NCBI GenBank assembly: GCA_003508835.1
Contig: PUFA01000106.1
Location: forward strand, 1,288,501-1,352,500
Length of the DNA: 64,000 bases
Direction of reading: 5' to 3'
Source of the DNA: Eonycteris spelaea
Taxonomy: Eukaryota > Chordata > Mammalia > Chiroptera > Pteropodidae
Part shown: positions 1-11,340 of the stretch, piece after piece
How the letters are laid out: each line of letters begins with the position of its first letter
Position numbering within the stretch: position 1 is the stretch's first letter
The notes under the pieces: generated by a model
Told to the model about the DNA's origin: nothing
The model's input: the letters and a program-made list of their open reading frames with translations, nothing else
Databases searched by the model: none
Made by a program: the position numbers and the translations under genes

Positions 1-1515
1 CAGTGTGCTTCCAATTCTTTGGGAAGCCAAGAGAGCTAATACTAAATATTTGATGAGGCACAATCTTTTGAAAGAACTCTAATAAGCCCTTTTAGTCAAA
101 GACTACAGAATTTTGATGAGTATTTCTTGTCACTGGCTGACAGCATATGTATACTCATAAATTGGTTATTTTGTTGGAAACTTGAGCAGCAAGCATAGCT
201 GTGCATATTGATGTTATTAGACAAATCAAATATGTTTAAAGACACTGGGTTAGCAGAGTCTCAATATTAAAAGGCTATGGTTGAGTCTTTCTCTTGGTCT
301 TAATTTCTGTATCTCTTTATAATTGATTAATGTTCATTGGCAAAGTAAGTATGAATAATTTATGATTCACATAGCTGCTGGCTTATTAATTGCTTAATTT
401 CAGAGAAAATAACTATATATTAAGGAAATTCAAGTTGTCACTCTCAGTGGCCAAATGAATTTATACACGTTGTTAGAGCATAGTCCAGAAACGGAGTGTA
501 TCAGACATACACTCTGTATTTCCTACAGTGCTTAAAAAGAAGAATGTTAATAAGATGGTGATGGGATTTTTTAAAGTAAAAAGGAGCAAAAGACTTGGCA
601 TGTCTGAGGACCGTGTGCTCTGGGTTTTTATTTTTCCCACTCTTTAAACATTTTCTTCTGCTTCAGTGAATTTATGTAATGTGCCAACCGTAAAATGAAG
701 TTAACTGATGAATGATGCTATTCTTTAGAAGAAAACATAATTAAATATAGAAAAGAAAGTTTTAATTAACCTTAGACATATTACAATTTCTTTGGAGTTT
801 GAGCAAATGATTTTAATTCTGAAAAATTAAAATAAATGACACAAAATATGTGAAAAATTTGCTTCCTTTAGCAGCTGCATGAAAAAACATGCTGTCTTGG
901 AAAAATACATATTATTCTCATCATAATTGCTAATAATTTCATTGGTTTCTACATGTATTGCTGAAAACCAGAGCTGATATAAACTGTAATTATAATAAAT
1001 ATTTTCAAATAAATCTAAAAGAAGAAAGTTTTAATCAGCATTGAAATAATCTTCAATGGAGTTAAAGAGTATAAATTTGAAACTTTTACCTTCCACAAAC
1101 ATAACTTTTAATGTTATATAATCAAGGACAAGATTTCGAGAAATGGTCCGTAAGATTGATTTTGTCCATCTTTAAATATTTTGGCTGTGTGACAAAGGTC
1201 ATTTCATGATGCTGTTCCTAAAGGTGAAGTATGTTTGGATACAGAAGGAGAAGGGATAGAATGATGTTAACGATTCCTCCTTCTCTTTCATGCCGTTAGC
1301 CCAAATCATCCACAGCCCTCGGGGAGCAGCTATAGAGACTAAAGCTAAGGTGTGGAAGGGAGCCCAAGCTTAATGTTGGTAGTTTGGTAATGATTCCTGC
1401 TTTCATGTATCCCTTTAGAGAATTGGGAAGAGAGAGGATCAGAGAAGGCTATGTGATCTCATAAAAGGAAAGCAGAAAAGAACAAAATGCTACGTATATA
1501 TTGATAGAAGGAATG
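1..1515. other. AT-rich sequence, nothing recognised
   Basis: No repeat family, coding frame or RNA gene could be supported here. The sequence is AT-rich and mostly non-repetitive, with stop codons in all frames. It may be unique intergenic or intronic DNA, or repeats too decayed to recognise by eye. Confidence 0.6.
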
Positions 1516-1516
1516 G

Positions 1517-1650
1517 ATGACATTTTCGTTATCTTGGTTACGTGTGACAGCACTCACTTTTCTTGGTAGACTGTGACCTCCTGATGGGCATGGCAGCCCA
1601 TGTTTAACTTAGTTTTGTATAACATATTTTTTGTATGAATAAATGCGGTT
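1517..1650 (+). mobile_element. L2 3'-end fragment (weak)
   Basis: A segment reading TAGACTGTGACCTCC, followed by a GGGCATGG-like stretch and ending near GAATAAATG, has the order of the L2 sense 3' end (TAGACTGTAAGCTCC, then GGGCAGGGA, then CAATAAATG). It is short and decayed. L2 is a long-dead CR1-clade LINE, so no function is implied. Confidence 0.45.
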
Positions 1651-2049
1651 GTTGGCCGGCATTTGCTTAGAGCTCCACAATGTCATATCTAAATCATTTC
1701 TCCTGCACCTAACGTGAGACTCCCTGCCTCTTAGTGAACATCTTCAACTTCATGCATGCCCCGTGTCCTTCTAAACACATTAATTTAAAAATTAAGGCAT
1801 TCTCCTTACTCTTTTGCTCAAGGCTAAACTTTGCATCGGTGCAATTGATTGCTTTCTCCAGAGCATTGTTCTAGCATTTATTTTCTTACTTTAAGGAGTT
1901 TTTCCTCTCTCGTGGCTACTTCTCAGCTTAATAACAAGCTCACAGTTCAGCCACAATAAAACAATGTAGTGGAAAAAATTAATAAATCAACCTGCTTTGA
2001 GCAGGTATCTACTTTCAGTTATTACTGCACCTCTCTTCCTTCTGGATCA

Positions 2050-2245
2050 TCTGAGGTTTTTAAGAAAGGCATTATACTGTCTCCATTCCCTTTCTTCACA
2101 CTTGTTTCTCAAGGAATTGCAAACTGATTTTACTCACTGATACTGTGATACAGATCACCCTTGACTTCTGGATTCTCAAATCTAGTGGTTATTTTCTCAG
2201 TCCTGTTTTCTTGCCTCTTTCTGCTGAACTTGGAATTTTAATTCT
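2050..2245 (+). mobile_element. L2 fragment, reverse-transcriptase region
   Basis: The pyrimidine-rich stretch follows the sense L2 ORF2 in order: CTGTCTCCATTCC, a 'lead to lysine-valine-threonine' type segment, then TTCTCAGTCCTG, which in L2 precedes the LDLSAAFDT block. Frames are broken. The copy may begin as far left as about 1680, where the match is too poor to set an edge. Confidence 0.5.
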
Positions 2246-2309
2246 CTTAGGTTTCTTTTTAAATTATAAATGAGGCCCAAATAATTTTTTTTTTAAGCCC
2301 AGTGTATAT

Positions 2310-2505
2310 TTTGTTTGGTCGCATTGGATTTCTCTTTTGTTAGTTGTCTGTATGTACATATGTTCATTTTCTTATTGATTTGCAGTATATTTAGAATATA
2401 TTTCAGATATTTTAATTTACTGTTATTGGTATGGATTGTAAATACCTTCTTCCAGGTAGATAAAGGTTTTTTTTCCACAAATAACTGGCCATGGATTTTG
2501 TCAAA
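2310..2505 (-). mobile_element. L1-like fragment (weak)
   Basis: TTTTCTTATTGATTTGCAG followed by AATATATTTCAGATATTT resembles the antisense of the late L1 ORF2/3'UTR, where TATTGATTTGTAGGAGTTC and GGATATGAGTCC occur. It lies just left of a clearer L1 3' end in the same orientation, so it is either a separate older insertion or a rearranged part. Confidence 0.33.
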
Positions 2506-2544
2506 TTCTCTATCTCTTTTTTCATTTCATTAATTTTTTTATGT

Positions 2545-3266
2545 CATACATATTTAATTTCATTAAATTTATTGGGATGATATTGGTTAATAAAATTATG
2601 TAGGTTTCAAGTGTACAGTTCTATTGCACATCATCCGTATATTGCATTGTGTGTTCACCACCCGAAGTCAAGTCTCTTTTTGTCGCCATGTATTTGACCT
2701 TCTTGACCCTTGTTAATTCTCCACCCCTCTTTTCCCTTTTCCTCTAATAACCACCATACTGTTGCTTTTGTCTGAGTTTTTCTTTGTTTGTCTTATTTGT
2801 TTGTTTGTTGCTTTTAGTTTTATATTCCACATATGAGTGAAACTATGTGGTTCTTGACTTTGTCCATCTGACTTATTTCACTTAGCACAATATTTTGAAG
2901 ATCCATCCATGTTGTCGCAAATGGCAGTATTTCATCTTTCTTATGGACGAGTGGTATTTCATTATATATATACCAAGTCTTCTTTATCTAATTATCTATG
3001 GTAGGGTACTTTGGCTTTTTCCTCTCCAGCACATGTTATTTCTTGTCTTTTTTATAATAACCATTTCAACAGGTGTGAGGTGGCATCTCATAGTGGTTTC
3101 GATTTTCATTTTCCTAATAGTCAAATTGAGCATCTTCTCATACGTCTGTTGGCCATTTGCATGTCTTTCGGGAAGCAGTGTCTGTTCAGGTTCTCTGCGC
3201 ATTTTTTAAATTGGATTATTTGTTGTTATTGTAGTTGTTGAGTTGCATGAGTTCTTTATATAAAAA
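2545..3266 (-). mobile_element. LINE-1 3' end, 5'-truncated
   Basis: Read on the minus strand, this is the end of L1 ORF2 plus 3'UTR. On the plus strand it shows the usual antisense landmarks in order: TTTATTGGGATGATATTGG at the 3' terminus, CAAGTGTACAGTTCTATTG, CATATGAGTGAAAC, TTTCACTTAGCACAA, GATCCATCCATGTTG, GGTGTGAGGTGGCATCTCA, GAGCATCTTCTCATACG and GAGTTCTTTATA. About 720 bp survive of a roughly 6-kb element. The frames are broken; the 68- to 104-residue open frames here are L1-derived and not genes. The 3'UTR start resembles L1 tails I associate with bats (inference). Confidence 0.88.
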
Positions 3267-3429
3267 AGGTGAGTCAAAGAAAGTAAAATAAATAAAAATA
3301 TATTTTGTTCCTTTCTTATTTTTTTTTCTTTTCCTTTCTTTGATTTGTCTTTTTTTTAAACTTTCAGACTGTGAACTTTTAAGTCATTAATATTGTCTTT
3401 TTCCCTTTACGCATTTATTTTCTATTATT

Positions 3430-4460
3430 GTTTAAGAAGGTATATTTCCCTCTAAATATACTTGAGCTTCCTCCTAAAAGATTGATAATGAATATTTTCA
3501 TCACGATTTAATCTTATATATTTATAAACATTTGTTGCGATCTCTTTCTTGCACCATGCGCTATTGAGAAATATTTTTTTAAAATTCACCTTCAGTTTTA
3601 TATTGCACATATGTACATGCAAGAAAAAGTATTTGTTCATTGTTGGGTGTTGAGTACTATTAGGTCTTAGATTGTGCTTATTAATTTGTCTTACTCAAAA
3701 TTTTCACATTTTTACCTAATTTTGTCTTCTTTTTTAATTATTGAGACAATTGTGTTAACATTTCCCACCATGGGGGTTTTACCCTTTCTGATAATTTTTT
3801 TCAGAAAAAAAATGTATTTTATTTTATTAGGTTATAATTAGGTTTTATAATTTTATTTTATTAGGTTATAATTAGGTTTTATAATTTTGCTACTTTTTAT
3901 TCTCTTTAAGTGCCCTTTGTTAGACTGATAAAATATGTTTTTCCTCTTATTATCTGTCTGACTTGAAATTTGAATATGCTATTGCCATTATTTTAGTGAT
4001 TATGCATTAAATTTTAACAAGTTTATTAATATATTTTGTTATTTTTGCTTTTCTGAATACATATATTTTATCATCACTTTTGAACGATATTTAGATTGGG
4101 TATTGAAATTTGTGTTGATACATTTTATATCTGTACATTAAATATACAATTCTATTGATTCATGATTTTTATTGGTGCTTGTGGGAGTCTTACTGTCATT
4201 TTTTCGTAGGTAGCATGTATTATCTCAATAGTTTCTTTTGAGATTTTTTTTCTCCTTAGTTGTTATTTTATAGTTTTACTGTTGTCGGTCCAGATGTGGA
4301 TTTATTTTCATTTTCTTGAAAGAGAGTTGATGTGCTTTCTTTCTACTATTCTGGGGATTTTTTGGTCTTTATTACTTTAATATGCTTTTTTCCATTTTCT
4401 TTAGTCTTTTATACTGAAACTCTTATTAACGGTATGTTGGAACTCATAATTATATTCTCT
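3430..4460 (-). mobile_element. Old L1/HAL1-like antisense segment
   Basis: A strongly T-rich plus strand is expected of an A-rich L1 sense strand lying in reverse. Parts such as TTGTCTTCTTTTTTAATTATTGAGAC and AACATTTCCCACCATGG (split here for reading) follow the antisense of mid-ORF2 in L1, where a TATCAGTTATTGAGAG and GAAATCTCCAACTATG order is found. Divergence is high and the edges are guesses. It could be the 5' continuation of the neighbouring L1 or another copy. Confidence 0.42.
3817..3888. repeat. Perfect tandem duplication, 34-bp unit
   Basis: Two identical 34-bp copies lie head to tail at 3817-3850 and 3851-3884, followed by a TTTT that begins a third copy. The unit contains TTATTAGGTTATAATTAGG. 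No mismatch separates the copies, so this duplication is much younger than the decayed L1-like DNA around it. Confidence 0.95.
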
Positions 4461-5344
4461 CTGCCTCTTACCTTCACTATTCTCTCTCTCTCTCTTTTTT
4501 AATTCTTTTGGGATCTTTGTGCATGCCAGGCAATTTTCTATGATTTATTTTCCAGTAAACTAACTTTTCACTTTAGCTGCTTTTAAGAGTCTGTTCAACC
4601 CATTCACCAACATTTTTTTTTATTACAGTAACTCCATATTTCAGTTTTTGAAAAACAGAACAATTATATTTCATCCCTTTTCAGATATGCTTGTCCTTTA
4701 TATGGAATCATGTAATGTTTCCTCTATATGGTTTAATCCCTTTAAAGATTTTTAATTTTATACAATCTCTATCATATTGTTTTATTTTTTTGCCTTTTCT
4801 AGAGGCTAATTGTACTGTCCATTGCATCTTATACCTATTTTTCCTTATTGAGTGTTTCTTATTGTGTTTTGTTATTTTGGTTTTCTTATCTTTAGAGAGG
4901 CTGTGTGTGGGGGCCAGGGACGGGGGGTGGGGGAGGTTATCCTGAGGATATATTTCTTTGGCGTAGGCTTGTTTTGTTTCTATCATGTATACCAGAAGTA
5001 TCTGTAGCCCGTGTGTGAAATCCCATGCCATGCCATTTATATAAATTTAAATTTCAAGATCATTTTTAAGATGCAGCCTGTGATTACAATTATTAGGATC
5101 AAGTTTCTTTGTTACATTCCTGTAAAGAAAAATTGGGCAATTTTTTTCTAGATTATGTCTTTAATGAGGATGTGGTAAGCTCAGAGTCTAGACTTAATAT
5201 ATCCCAGCTTTCTATCTTTCAGGATCTCAAGTTTTCTTTCCTTTCACCATGTGGTCACTACCTCTAAATGCCAAAATTATTATCCTAACAAGGTTACTGC
5301 CCTATAACCTGGAACAGAATAGGAAGTCAGATACTAAATCACCT
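4461..5344. other. T-rich sequence, no clear element
   Basis: The plus strand stays T-rich, with a short TC run near 4483 and a G-rich patch at 4908-4937. It may be a further decayed L1 part in reverse, but no landmark could be fixed. Opposing open frames of 84 and 107 residues overlap here and look like chance. Confidence 0.5.
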
Positions 5345-5373
5345 GTTTATTTATTTATTTATTTATTTATTTA
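5345..5373. repeat. (TTTA)n microsatellite
   Basis: About seven uninterrupted TTTA units. Confidence 0.95.
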
Positions 5374-5427
5374 GCTAAATGTATCGACCTGTCTATTGTT
5401 CATCTTTTGAGTGCCCTTTTTTGTAAT

Positions 5428-5930
5428 GTTTAAAAATTGAGGTGTAATTGACATACAACATTATATTAGTTTCAGACGTACAACATAATCATTCGATATA
5501 TATTGTGAAATGATCACCAATAAGTCTAGTTAACATCTATTTAACATCTATCATCATATAATTACAGTGTTTTTTCTTCTTGCAATGTGAGCTTTTCAGA
5601 TATGTTCTCTTAGCAATTTTCAAACGTGCAATACAGTATTGTTACCTGTAGCCACCATGCGGCACGTACATCCCCAGGACTTATTTTATCACTGGAAATT
5701 TGCGCCTTTGGGCTCTCTTCACCCATTTGGCCCATCCTCACCCCCTGCCTTCTGGCAACCACCAATCTCTTCTTTGAATCTGTGAGTTTGGTGTCATTTT
5801 TCTCCCCTAGATTCCATGTGTGAGTGAGATCATACGGTATTTGCCTTTCTCTAACTTATTTCACTTAGCATATTGCCCTCACGGTCCATCCATGTTGTCA
5901 CAAATGGAAGCAGGGACCTGGTTTTTACTT
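5428..5930 (-). mobile_element. LINE-1 3' end (L1M type), 5'-truncated
   Basis: Antisense L1 3'UTR landmarks appear in order on the plus strand: ATTGAGGTGTAATTGACATA, ACAACATTATATTAGTTTC, GTGAAATGATCACCA, CTAGTTAACATC, GGCAACCACCAATCT, TTCCATGTGTGAGTGAGATC, TTTCACTTAGCATA and GGTCCATCCATGTTG. This is the common mammalian L1MA/L1MD-type tail and differs from the 3'UTR at 2.5 kb, so it is a separate insertion. The 65-residue open frames within it are L1 debris. Confidence 0.85.
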
Positions 5931-6234
5931 ACGTTACAATTTTACCTAGAAGTCTTACACTTTACTTATACAGTGTCTTGGAAAAATAATTATCATTCGT
6001 TAATCTCTCAATGGTGACTTGGTCTTCAATGAGCATTAGCTATTGTAATCTGCTTCATTCACGTCTGGTTGTAGGAGGTACAAACGCAGGTGTAGAAAGA
6101 GCACGTGTGTGGCAAACTGCTGAAGAAGCACTGACTTCACAATAGATCCGCAGACTTTCTTACTGGAAAAAATCCCTCGATATTTTGTTTCCAGACACAT
6201 GTCTCTCATATAGGTGGTGTCACATTTACAGATG
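5931..6234. other. Unassigned spacer
   Basis: About 300 bp between the L1 end and the LTR. I see no element, gene or motif that I can name. Confidence 0.5.
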
Positions 6235-6501
6235 GGTAGTGCAGAAGGCTAAAAATGGTCCCGAAGGTATCAAGTCCCGATCCCTGAAACCTGCCAATGT
6301 TTTCTTAGTTGGAACAGATCGTGAGACGGGGAGGATATCCTGAAGTATTAGGCAGGTCCCGAATACAATGGCAAGTGCCTCGATAAGAGGGAGCATGTGA
6401 CACAAGGCAGGAGAAGACACGTAAACAGAGTAGAAAGTGATGCAAAGTCACCGAGTTTGTGGTAATTTGTTCCAGCAGCCACAAGAAACTAATGCCGGTA
6501 G
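6235..6501 (+). mobile_element. MLT1-type solitary LTR with 5-bp target duplication
   Basis: An ancient ERVL-MaLR LTR in sense orientation. The 5' part carries the MLT1 order (AAGTCCCGATCCCTGAAACC, then AATGTTTTC, GGATATCCTG, GGCAGGTCCCGAATACAATG, CTCGATAAGAGG). The 3' end reads GAGTTTGTGGTAATTTG, then CAGCAGCCACAAGAAACTAAT. GGTAG at 6235-6239 and again at 6497-6501 flanks the element as a 5-bp target-site duplication. The LTR itself, 6240-6496, is only 257 bp against roughly 400 for the family, because the middle (polyadenylation region and upstream) is missing. No internal retroviral sequence is present. Confidence 0.86.
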
Positions 6502-6720
6502 TTAACATGACTGCTTTTCTCAAAATTAGATAGTGGAGTAGAGATTAAAGCATTATCTCAAGCCTGATGTCTTCAGATGTGGTCACAGAATTCAAAGCAC
6601 ACGCACGGGAGAGGGCAATTACTTCAGCATGGGATTAAAGGAAGAGTATATCTGTGTTTGAATCTCATTACTGTAATCGGGGATTTGGTGAAGATGCAAA
6701 TAAATCTGAGGTTTTCCCTC

Positions 6721-6839
6721 AGAAAGGAAGGGAGGGAGGGAGAGAAGTCTTTTCCTTCCTTCCTTCCTTCCTTCCTTCCTTCCTTCCTTCCTTCCTTCCT
6801 TCCTTCCTTTTCTCCCCCTCCCTCCCTCTCTCTCTCTCC

Positions 6840-6915
<76 letters not shown>

Positions 6916-6923
6916 TTCTTCCT
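6721..6923. repeat. Compound purine/pyrimidine microsatellite
   Basis: A 27-nt all-purine stretch rich in GGGA (6721-6747) runs directly into 176 nt of uninterrupted pyrimidine (6748-6923): (CCTT)n, then CCCT-rich units, a long (TC)n, then (TTTC)n. Open frames of 96-120 residues made of Ser/Leu/Pro/Phe or Arg/Glu/Lys are artefacts of this tract. Confidence 0.97.
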
Positions 6924-9865
6924 ACAACTTCAGGAGTGAAGAACGCTGAGGGTCTGACTCGCCCTTGAGGCTGGACATCCATGTAGTATCCTGAGAGAAA
7001 CAATGTCAACAGGCACCTCTACTGTTGAGCTACCTCTGTGGGGCAGCCCTGCAGCGTTCTCCACCGCACTGGGTGCGTGGTACAGCCTTTCTGTTCTTTT
7101 CAGGTCAGAATTTCTCAGTTGCGTTTGCTGTCCATTGCATAGTATAACTCTGCTGCAAGATCGAGTTGGAATTATACCTTTCCTTTCAACTAAATTTAGA
7201 AAAAAAACATGTAAATTAGTTTGGCTAACATTTAAAGACATTCATTCCCACATTTAGATATTTTGCTTAGGCAATTCCTATCCTTGTATTTTTCTTCTTA
7301 CAAACAATACAAATTAATTTTATAATGAAATGAAAAGGTCAACGTGTCATTTTTGGCAAAGGTCTGCTCCACCTTTTTTAACATGCTTAAAATTTCAACA
7401 CTGTGCAAAATATTTTATTCTACCACATTATGTTTACATTTTGTTTAAAAGATAAGCTAACGGTACAAACACTCTTTTACAATATCATGATCTTTTCATT
7501 TTTTCTTCTTTCCTATAATGCCTAAGAGGAAAATGAGTTTTTAAATGAACCATTATTTCACCAAAACACGAGTCAGGCAGAGTGGCAGGTTGCTGGTGGA
7601 GTTATCAGTAATGAAGAAGTTTTGCAGTTAAGGTGTACTTCGGATTGTCATGGAGAAAGAGGAGAAATCTGAATTTATTGTAAAAAAAAATTCTAAGGAT
7701 TAAAAAATACATTTTGAAAGCCATTGATCTAGAAGACTGTTTGCCTGGGGAGATTAATCTGCTACACTGCAGACACGTTGTTTTACAATAAGTGAATTTT
7801 TGAAACTAGTGAAGTCATATTTCAAACCTAATTTTATTTTATTATCATGTTTTATTTCAGTGAAGCATTTGATAGTCTTTTTAAATTAAAAATTAGATTA
7901 TTTCATAACAACTTTTTATGGATTTTCAAGTAATCAAGTTTTATAAATCAGTGAACTTCTATTAACTAATGTTATACCATTTGCTGAGTTCCAAATAGAA
8001 TTTTTTTCCTCATTGAGATGCTATTTTTAGATCAGTTTTGGTACTTTTAAATCCTTATTTGGATATATTGTTACTCATTGGGTGATTATTTATACTTCAT
8101 CAAACTATTTTTTAAAAATCTTCCTAAAACTGGCTAATCACATGTTATGAAGAGAAATTTTAGTGTGAAAGCAACTGTTTGTCAAACCAAGTTTTATCAT
8201 TTGATGAGAATGTTCTAAGAATTTTGAAAAGTGCAGCAAGTGATAAAATGCCTAATGTTCTTAAAAGATCATTATAGAATTTTTAGCATCTCAGCATAAA
8301 TTCTGCATATGAGAAGTAGATAAGCCTCCCTTGCATCATTTTTTTTTGCTACCAGTGGCACCTTCTGCCACGACTCTCATCAATATTCCCCTAACATCAG
8401 GGTCAAGGAGGTGAGTGACCCAGAGGGAAACAGGTGACCTGGTGAGCTCTCCAGCCTTTGGAGCACCTGTTACCTCTGGATTTCAAAGCACTTAATCCTG
8501 TTTGATGGTCCCGAGAGTTAAGAAGTGTTTTACTACTTGGCCGTGAGCTTGTCATAGGTCTCCAGTACATTATTGGAAAATACAACCCTTGCGCTATTTT
8601 TCTGACTCCTGGGTCAGTGTTCAGGTCGAGAGATGACACCTGAGTGTTGGCTGACAGGGGGTGGGTGTTGATGGTTAATATGACAAGTCATTGGGCTTCT
8701 TGCTTCCTGTTTATCCATATGTACAAAACCTGCCAAATTAAATATACCGCACTGCACAACCTCGGCAGATGGAGAATTATGCTTTTCTCATGGAAATATA
8801 AATAATTTCAGGAACACATGATTGCACCATGAATGACCGAAGTCAAAGAAAACAATAGAACAACTAAAAAAGACTTGTGATAAAATATAATTTGGGGGAA
8901 CTACATTAAGGCATGAACCTTTTATGAGATATTTGTACACCGTGTCAAGCAACTTTGCGTTTGACGATATTTATTAGTGAATGGGAATTTATTTCCCTAT
9001 ATTGAATGAGCATTTCTTGGCAGGCAGACTGTGCACAAGCTCCAATGAGCTCCGATGAAGTGCTTTCACTTTCCTTTCCCACTGAGTTGAAAGCCTTCTT
9101 GTATTCTCTCAAGTGTGTTTCTTTCCCCATGGAGGATGGCTTTGTTGAAAATTGCTTCCTCTTCTCTTGATTATTGAATCAGATATTATATTCAGTTCTT
9201 CAATACTTTATAGAATGTTGGTGAAAAATGAAATATAATGAGTAGGATTATTTCCTATGTAGATTCAGCTCTAAAGAATTTAGTGGGGCGAAACTGGGAT
9301 TGGAAGAAGGATATTATTTAAGTGACTTTTCTCTTTCTCCTTAACTGCTCCGCCACCTCCCTGCCTCTGCCATTATACTACTCTTTCTTTCTAGCATTTT
9401 TTAAAATAGCTCAGTAGCCAGTCAGCCCTCAGCATCCCCACGTCTCTTGTAGTGCACCCATTTGCTCCGATTCAAACGATTCATGTCGACCAAAGGTAAT
9501 TTGCTATAATTTCCAAACAGACCCGTGTCCTACATTCTAGAATTTTTTCTTTTAATTCTTTTTTTTTGCACCGTTACCATTAACCTAACCTTAGAATGTT
9601 GTTCATCTACTAAGAAAAAGTAGAATGCAACCAAAGCACACAGAATGAATGTAAAGACATACCCACCCTTTCCACACTTCAAATGTTGAGAATCAAAAAA
9701 GCCCTGACTTCTGATACACCTCAGCTTTGCCCCTGCAGTTATACTGTGTATCATAAAAATATGAACGAAATCTCATCACAGTTCTACTCTAATATTTTTG
9801 CTTTTTGAGTAGACATACTATAATAATTTTGCTTTATCCATCCACGAGCGGTTGAATGTCGTCGT
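6924..9865. other. Mostly unique AT-rich sequence
   Basis: About 2.9 kb with no repeat or coding feature I can name. A somewhat less AT-rich part lies at 6930-7160 and another at 8390-8700; the open frames there (78-103 residues) do not resemble any family known to me. Confidence 0.55.
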
Positions 9866-10005
9866 TAGCTCATAAACTCTGGAGCCAAACTCTTCTGTCT
9901 ACACCTCCCTACGTCTCAGGAGTCTCACTTATAAGAAGAAGATAAGGCTGCTCTGTAAGTGAGTTTGTAAATACAGCGCTTGGCACGCAGTGCATACTAT
10001 GTTTC
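9866..10005 (+). mobile_element. MIR SINE, internally deleted
   Basis: The left side reads CATAAACTCTGGAGCCAAAC, the tRNA-derived MIR start. The right side reads ACAGCGCTTGGCACGCAGTG, the MIR 3' part. The conserved core between them is largely lost or altered. MIRs are ancient and shared by mammals. Confidence 0.72.
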
Positions 10006-10017
10006 CTTCATCATCAT

Positions 10018-11340
10018 TTATTCATTATCAAAACTTTATTGAGCTTTTACTATGTGCCATGACGGTGACCTTGTAATGCTAACAGTATTAGAGGGCAGAC
10101 ATTAATTCAATAATCGCTTAAATAGAGTTTTGAATTATGAAAAGTGGTCAATTAAAGAGCAGGAGAGCAAGAAATACAGTTGATGTAAAATCAGACTGAA
10201 AGGCAGGGGGGTCTGATTTACTTTGGAGGGGATGGTCAGTCTTCGGTGAAGGAGAAACAGTGAAACCAAGATCTAAAGGATTCTGAGGGTTCCTTGGTTT
10301 AGGGGTGAGAGGTGTGTTCCAAGAGGAGAAATTGCTCAAGTTAGCGGAGGGATCATTGGTAATAAATGTCTGAGAGTGTGGGAGGGAGATGGATCTAATA
10401 GCAACAAAATCCAGGCGATTCTAGGAGACTGGGACGAGAGCAGGTAAGGGTGAGGGTATGATGGCAATTCTCTCCTTTCACCTGTTAGCTTTGCCGTGCA
10501 AGGTGAGGCTGTCCACTGAGATTGAGTTTTCCATGATAGTCTGGTGATTTGAGGACAGCGCAGAAGGGTTGAAATTGTCGTGTGGAGACAGGAACGTGGC
10601 TTGACCAATGAGTATGGCACGACTTCCTTAACAGGAAGTATTGAGTGTTCCATTAAGACTGGTGGTTTATTAATTTATATAAAGATGTCAATATTCCTTG
10701 TTGTTCATGTTTCTCTAGCGGGACTCAAATGCCAGAAGTCAGGGCTGACAAAAGATGGCAATTAGGACCATTTAAATGTGGGGTCTTTCGAATGGGTAAA
10801 ATGCAAAGACAGAGGAAACAGGGGGTTAGGTATGATGCCTTGGTTAGAATCATGTTCCACAGGATTTTACCTTGGTGGAGGGAGGTGAAGTTACAGAGTG
10901 AATAATTATAGAGAGATGCTAGAAGGATCAACACATCAAAATATTTCAATTGTAATGTGTTTTAGGTTTGTAGTTAGTTAAATAATAAACAAACAAACAA
11001 ACAAATAATAAAAGAAAAAAACAGTGGTGATCAAAGAGAAGAATTCTTAAACTATCAATACGAATGTTGGAAGAATTCAGAGATAACAAGGGCCTGTGTT
11101 TGCTTTGGAAAGTGAATGACCAGAGAGAGGGTCGCCAAGAGCGAGGACTTGCAGACATTGAGAGGCCAGGATTCCGGATGAGTTGTCCATGTGGCTTTTA
11201 AAATCTCCCAGGGTGACGGCAGAAATTGTTATGAATAGAGAAATTGTGAGCTAAGTGCCAAGATTTCAACAAATGTGAGGGCTGGGATCTTGACAGATGT
11301 GATTGTGAGAGTAATATAGTAGAATGGAATGAGCTTCAAA
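10018..11340 (-). mobile_element. L2 LINE, antisense, with large deletions
   Basis: The plus strand starts with ACTTTATTGAGCTTTTACTA and TGTGCCAT, the reverse of the L2 3' tail. After G-rich internal segments it reaches CCATGTGGCTTTTAAAATCT, CCCAGGGTGACGGCAG and a GTGAGCTAAGTGCCAAG stretch. These correspond to the reverse of the L2 ORF2 endonuclease region. About 1.3 kb remain of roughly 3.3 kb, with much of the reverse-transcriptase part missing or unrecognisable. The 63- to 105-residue minus frames in it are remnants or chance. Confidence 0.65.
10983..11010. repeat. (AAAC)n microsatellite inside the L2
   Basis: About five AAAC/ACAA units, then AT-rich continuation. Confidence 0.85.

Noticed and set aside
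2895..3241. 104- and 76-residue plus frames
   Set aside because: They are the antisense of an L1 3' end and do not correspond to L1 proteins.
6577..7009. Open frames of 96-120 residues rich in Ser/Leu/Pro or Arg/Glu/Lys
   Set aside because: They are translations of the polypyrimidine microsatellite and its complement.
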